Below are positions 5,640 to 9,215 of a DNA stretch of 9,215 nt, in pieces. The stretch comes from SAR86 cluster bacterium (lineage in GTDB: Bacteria; Pseudomonadota; Gammaproteobacteria; Pseudomonadales; Azotimanducaceae): contig JABMOJ010000051.1 of NCBI GenBank assembly GCA_013204195.1, positions 1 through 9,215 of the forward strand. Reading direction: 5' to 3'. The position numbers and the translations under genes are program-made. A model generated the notes under the pieces. The model saw nothing but the letters and a program-made list of their open reading frames with translations, was not told the DNA's origin and searched no databases. Every line of letters starts with the position of its first letter. The stretch's first letter is position 1.

Positions 5640-7834
5640 GCGCAATAAATATGTCTCGTCGGCAGTTTCTGAAAACCACGGGGATTCTCGGTGGCGGATT
5701 AGTCATTGGCTTTTCAATGACGGGATGTTCCTCCAGTGAGTTGCCGATTACGCTGGTACAACAGGGCTTTGTGCCCAACGCTTTTTTACAAATCACGCCT
5801 GACAATGGCATTCGTTTCTATTGTCCTCGTGACGAAATGGGCCAGGGCGTGACGACTGGCTTGAGCACACTGATCGGTGAAGAACTCGATGTTCACCCAA
5901 AGGACATGGAGATTCTGTTCGCTGGGGTTCACAGTGATTACAACAACCCCGACTTTGGTGTTCAGGGCACCGGCGGTAGCAGCTCGCTCAAGGCGCACTA
6001 TCTGCAACTGCGCCAGGTTGGCGCAAACACGCGAGGCCTGTTAGTCGCGGCAGCCGCACAAGATTTAGGCGTCGCTGCAAGCGCCATCTCCACCCGCGAC
6101 GGCCACATTGTCGTGGCAGGCAAGCAATATCCCTATGGTCAGTTTGTGCAAACTGCCGCGAGTCTTGAGGCGCCGACAGAGGCACCCTTGAAGTCAAATG
6201 CTGAGTTTCGCTATATTGGTCAAGCATTCGCGCGGGTTGATGCCGCTGCGAAATCAACGGGCACCGCCGAGTTTGGCATCGACATTGATATTCCCAACAT
6301 GCACCATGCGGTGGTCAGGCGCTCTCCCGTGGCTGGCGCCAAGCTCAAGTCGGTCGATAAGTCAGTAGCACTTAACATGCCGGGCGTCACCGATGTCATT
6401 GAGATTTCCAGTGGTGTCGCTGTGGTCGCCGAAAAATACTGGCAAGCAAAGACCGCAGCAGCAAAACTTTCTCCCGTGTGGGACGAGGTTGCCTTAAGCA
6501 AAGTCAACAGCAGCGATGTACGCGCTGATTATAACCAAGCCATGCAACAGGACGAAGGCGTCGTGGATACGGACGAAGGTGACGTCAAGGCCGGCCTTGC
6601 AGCGGCAGACCACATTGTTGAAGCCGAATACTGGGCACCTTTTCTTGCTCACGCACCACTGGAACCCATGAACGCCGTTGTTCGAATCGAGAACGGTGAG
6701 GCGGATGTTTGGTCTGGCACCCAAGGCATTGTTGCCGCACAGGGACTCGTGTCGCGCTTTTCTGGCATTCCGGTGGAGAAGGTTCGCGCGCACAACACTT
6801 ACCTAGGCGGTGCCTTCGGACGCCGTGGCACCTTAACTCATGTCATCGAGGCCACAGAAGTGGCGGTTGCCAGTAACAAACCCATTCATCTGCTCTGGTC
6901 ACGGGAAGACGACATTCAAAACGGCGTTTACCGTCCTGCCTCTCTGATGAAGATCAAAGCTGGCGCGAAAAACGATGGCAGTATCACCGCCTGGCAGGCT
7001 AAGCGCGTGGGCGGCAACATCACACCGAAAACCCTGCAGAACATGATGCCGGCCCTGTTTCCAGGGCTCAATGATGGCACCATCGACTTCATGGTGGGCT
7101 TGTCACGGGATGTCTTTGCCGGCTGGATGGTGGATCACGCCAGTGTCGAGGGATTATATGAAGACTACGACACCGACAATAAAACCGTGAACCATGTCAC
7201 GGTAGAACACGATATCCCACTGACGTTTTGGCGCTCAGTTGGCCACTCTTACACCTCCTTCGCAAAGGAAGGCATCACCGATGAGCTGGCTGAAAAAGCC
7301 GGCATGGATCCCGTCGCGTTTCGACTCAAAAACACCCAGGGTAATCCCCGGCTGAATAACGTGATCCGCGTGGCGCAGCAGCACATGCTGGCGATGCAAC
7401 CTGCAGAGGGTCGGTTTCTCGGTTTTGCAGCCCACAACTCCTTTGCCACAGACGTCGCCGAGATTGCCGAAGTATCCGTGATTGGCAAAACTATTCGAGT
7501 GCACAAGGTGACCTGCATCGTTGATTGCGGTATCGCGGTCAATCCAGATATTGTTCGCGCGCAGATGGAAGGCGCCGTGATGTTTGGACTCACAGCGGCG
7601 CTTTATGGTAACTTGGAGTTGGTGCAAGGCGCGTTTAAACAGAGCAACTTTCATGACTACCCCATCCTCAAAATGAGTGAAGCACCGCTAGTTGAGGTTG
7701 TTATCATCGATAGCGGAACTGCACCCACCGGCGTCGGCGAACCGGGTCTACCGCCCATTGCACCTGCCGTGGCCAGCGCCGTATATCAAGCCACGGGCCA
7801 AAGACTGCGATCCCTGCCCCTGAAAATAGCCTGA
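5636..7834 (+). CDS. iorB: Molybdopterin-binding large subunit of a molybdenum hydroxylase (IorB type), Tat-exported, 732 aa
   Basis: This catalytic subunit of the two-subunit xanthine-oxidase family hydroxylates N-heterocycles or oxidises aldehydes with water as oxygen source. The N-terminus carries a twin-arginine signal (SRRQFLK at 7-13, hydrophobic core about 16-28), so the complex acts in the periplasm. M-T-G-C at 28-31 also resembles a lipobox. Family motifs run in the expected order: GQGVTTGL, GTGGSSS, HAPLEPMNA, WSGTQG, GGAFGRRG, WSREDD, FWRSVGHSY, ITDELAEKAGMDP, DCGIAVNPD, NFHDYPIL, and C-terminal GVGEPG with the catalytic base Glu702. Length is normal for IorB-like proteins. The frame is also open upstream into the small-subunit gene, but the Tat signal and ribosome site fix the start at 5636. 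No FAD subunit, c-type cytochrome or XdhC-like factor adjoins, so electron acceptor and maturation genes must be elsewhere. Substrate is unknown; PaoC/aldehyde-oxidase-like activity is an alternative. Confidence 0.93.
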   Translation: MSAINMSRRQFLKTTGILGGGLVIGFSMTGCSSSELPITLVQQGFVPNAFLQITPDNGIRFYCPRDEMGQGVTTGLSTLIGEELDVHPKDMEILFAGVHSDYNNPDFGVQGTGGSSSLKAHYLQLRQVGANTRGLLVAAAAQDLGVAASAISTRDGHIVVAGKQYPYGQFVQTAASLEAPTEAPLKSNAEFRYIGQAFARVDAAAKSTGTAEFGIDIDIPNMHHAVVRRSPVAGAKLKSVDKSVALNMPGVTDVIEISSGVAVVAEKYWQAKTAAAKLSPVWDEVALSKVNSSDVRADYNQAMQQDEGVVDTDEGDVKAGLAAADHIVEAEYWAPFLAHAPLEPMNAVVRIENGEADVWSGTQGIVAAQGLVSRFSGIPVEKVRAHNTYLGGAFGRRGTLTHVIEATEVAVASNKPIHLLWSREDDIQNGVYRPASLMKIKAGAKNDGSITAWQAKRVGGNITPKTLQNMMPALFPGLNDGTIDFMVGLSRDVFAGWMVDHASVEGLYEDYDTDNKTVNHVTVEHDIPLTFWRSVGHSYTSFAKEGITDELAEKAGMDPVAFRLKNTQGNPRLNNVIRVAQQHMLAMQPAEGRFLGFAAHNSFATDVAEIAEVSVIGKTIRVHKVTCIVDCGIAVNPDIVRAQMEGAVMFGLTAALYGNLELVQGAFKQSNFHDYPILKMSEAPLVEVVIIDSGTAPTGVGEPGLPPIAPAVASAVYQATGQRLRSLPLKIA

Positions 7835-7859
7835 CCCCATTAACCGTCAAGGACTCACT

Positions 7860-8663
7860 ATGACCAGCCAAGATACGTTGTACGCGATTGAGAACGGCAT
7901 TGCGACCATCACCCTTAATCGCCCCGAACAGATGAATACCCTGGGCGGCACTATGATGGCGCTGGTCAGCCAGTACATTCAGCAGGCGGAGGACGACAAA
8001 ACGGTGCGGGTCATCATTCTCACGGGTGCAGGCCGCATGTTCTGCGCGGGGCTAGACGTGGTGGGCGCGCAATCTCGAACGGGTTCACAAGCGGGCACCA
8101 ACGATGCTGCCGCCATCCCGGTGACACTGGACGTGAAGCGCTTTCCGCCTGCGGTTATTTACAACTGTGAGAAGCCGGTGATCTGCGCATTAAATGGCGC
8201 CGCTGCTGGCTTTGGAATGGATATGGCCCTGGCCTGCGATATTCGGGTCATGGCTCAAACGGCCAAGTTGGCCCCGACGCCCGTGAAGCGCGGTATTGTG
8301 CCAGAGAGTGGCGGCACCTGGATTCTGCCCCGCCTGGTAGGCTGGGAAAAAGCCGCGGAGATATTCTTTACCGCGCGCAATCTGAGTGCCGACGAGTGCA
8401 AAACACTGGGCTTGTGTGCCCACGTAGTGGCCAACGATGAACTCATGACGTTTGCCACAAAACTCGCCAGCGACATTGCAGCTAATGCACCACTGGCTGT
8501 GCAATCTGCCAAGCGGCTCATGCGCATGGGCATGGCCCAACAGTTCAACGATCATGTGCATCACGTCTACATGAATTTTCTGCAGCTCATGCGCACCGAA
8601 GATGCACGGGAAGGCATGGCTTCGTTCGCCCAGAAGCGGGCGCCTGACTTTAAGGGGAATTAG
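7860..8663 (+). CDS. Crotonase-fold enoyl-CoA hydratase/isomerase family protein, 267 aa
   Basis: This belongs to the crotonase superfamily and acts on acyl-CoA thioesters in the cytoplasm. The oxyanion-hole segments are visible: GAGRMFCAGLDV (about 56-67), and NGAAAGFGMDMALACD (112-127). The two glutamates of classical enoyl-CoA hydratase (rat Glu144 and Glu164) align by eye with Asp121 and Pro141, so ordinary hydratase chemistry is doubtful. An acidic residue, Glu149 in GIVPESGGTWILPR, sits where delta3-delta2-enoyl-CoA isomerases and PaaG-type isomerases keep their catalytic Glu/Asp. I therefore favour an isomerase-like or other crotonase reaction. Length is normal. The start ATG has AAGGA (7849-7853) 6 nt upstream and lies 25 bp after the molybdenum-subunit stop, which indicates one operon. 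Databases would probably label it enoyl-CoA hydratase. Confidence 0.92.
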   Translation: MTSQDTLYAIENGIATITLNRPEQMNTLGGTMMALVSQYIQQAEDDKTVRVIILTGAGRMFCAGLDVVGAQSRTGSQAGTNDAAAIPVTLDVKRFPPAVIYNCEKPVICALNGAAAGFGMDMALACDIRVMAQTAKLAPTPVKRGIVPESGGTWILPRLVGWEKAAEIFFTARNLSADECKTLGLCAHVVANDELMTFATKLASDIAANAPLAVQSAKRLMRMGMAQQFNDHVHHVYMNFLQLMRTEDAREGMASFAQKRAPDFKGN

Positions 8664-8751
8664 GCGTCGAGAAGTCAACGATCAGAGAATTCAGAAGCGC
8701 AGTTCAGGCTAACGACGATAGGGGTCTTTGCCGAAAGCCATTCGCTCGGGC

Positions 8752-9215
8752 CTAACTGACCGCATCACTGATCGTATTGTTAGCCACTATCTGGCTTACC
8801 CACTCGGCAGAAAATAGCGATTTCGACAGGTACTGTTGCCCGCCCGATTTCGCCACCATAATCAGTCCTAAGTCGGTTTCAATGACCCGGTCGATATCCG
8901 CCCATAGCAGAGATGTTTGCGTGAAGGAATTTTGCGTTTGAATGCCATTTTCATCGATGCTGAGTTTCACTTCTCTGCCGGCACTTCTGCCCCACAGCTG
9001 CCGTGTGATCCACCAAGCTCGCCGATATCGAATATGAATCAGCTCGAGCACGGCGAGTGCGACTAATATACCTGCTGCTACCTTTGGCTCCTCAGTAAAA
9101 AGCAGGAGCCCCGCAGCTGTGGCTATCAACAAACCGGGAAATAGATAATTGGGCTGGGGATTTTTCCCATGGGGTAGCGTCTGGTCAAAGCACTCTTCGA
9201 GATAATCTCGAGACA
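8752..9215 (-). CDS. YcxB-like two-TM membrane protein (5' end beyond the window)
   Basis: The minus-strand frame is open from the stop TAG at 8752-8754 to the right edge, giving 153 residues without a start. A TTG at 9132 is in frame, but the open reading continues upstream with plausible protein (SRDYLEECFDQTLPHG), so the gene is truncated by the window. Two hydrophobic segments follow closely, one with FPGLLIATAAGLLLF and one with VAAGILVALAVLELI, joined by a short turn. After a basic Trp/Arg stretch (RYRRAWWITRQLW), the cytoplasmic C-terminal domain reads like the YcxB domain: V-K-L-S-I-D-E-N-G-I, then LLWADIDRVIETDLGLIMV, then YLSKSLFSAEW. Function of this domain is not known. It converges with the crotonase gene and is probably unrelated to the catabolic operon. 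Confidence 0.72.
   Translation of the reverse strand, partial: SRDYLEECFDQTLPHGKNPQPNYLFPGLLIATAAGLLLFTEEPKVAAGILVALAVLELIHIRYRRAWWITRQLWGRSAGREVKLSIDENGIQTQNSFTQTSLLWADIDRVIETDLGLIMVAKSGGQQYLSKSLFSAEWVSQIVANNTISDAVS

Noticed and set aside
7235..7654. 139-codon minus-strand open frame, His/Cys-rich
   Set aside because: It lies antisense to the conserved core of the molybdenum subunit and its composition is that of a mirrored coding frame.
7831..7841. CTGACCCCATT after the molybdenum-subunit gene as a third member of the GACCCC repeat family
   Set aside because: It is a single short match overlapping the stop codon, with no tandem structure, and is easily due to chance.
8190..8678. 162-codon minus-strand open frame
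   Set aside because: It is antisense to the crotonase gene, whose motifs are intact. No family resemblance is seen.

Overview
The window looks like chromosomal DNA of a Gram-negative, proteobacterium-type organism. The evidence is one SPase II lipoprotein signal with Ser at +2, a Tat-exported molybdenum hydroxylase, mid-range GC by eye, and mostly ordinary Shine-Dalgarno sites. Short G-rich/C-rich tandem repeats between genes fit a gammaproteobacterium, possibly a marine one, but the taxon is inference. I see no RNA gene, insertion sequence, phage gene or CRISPR array.

Layout from left to right. (1) The 3' part of a zinc-free MDR (quinone-oxidoreductase-like) gene, running in from the left edge. 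(2) A 177-aa N-terminally anchored protein of unknown function, followed by an overlapping 42-aa hydrophobic micro-protein gene (1465-1593). (3) A non-coding stretch with two short tandem arrays (3 x 14 bp, then about 6 x 13 bp). (4) On the minus strand, a TPR lipoprotein of about 576 aa with a striking set of His residues. (5) A divergent intergenic region with a second, related 13-bp array. (6) On the plus strand, an extended SDR (aldehyde/dihydroflavonol-reductase type). After 133 bp comes a tight operon of an IorA-type 2Fe-2S subunit, an IorB-type molybdopterin subunit with a Tat signal (4-bp ATGA overlap), and a crotonase-fold protein 25 bp further on. (7) On the minus strand at the right edge, a two-TM YcxB-like protein truncated at its 5' end.

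The plus-strand genes from 4007 to 8663 read as an oxidative catabolic cluster. The SDR would interconvert a carbonyl and an alcohol with NAD(P)H. The two-subunit molybdenum hydroxylase would oxidise an aldehyde or N-heterocycle in the periplasm. The crotonase-fold enzyme would act on an acyl-CoA in the cytoplasm; its acidic residue lies at the position used by enoyl-CoA isomerases rather than hydratases. The substrate cannot be read from the sequence. The hydroxylase's electron acceptor (usually a c-type cytochrome for this class), a FAD subunit and an XdhC-type maturation factor are all absent from the window.

I see no clearly new biological system. The best leads are the 13-bp arrays on both sides of the TPR lipoprotein gene, the His/Cys constellation in that lipoprotein, the pairing of a periplasmic Mo hydroxylase with an atypical crotonase, and the coupled 42-aa membrane micro-protein.
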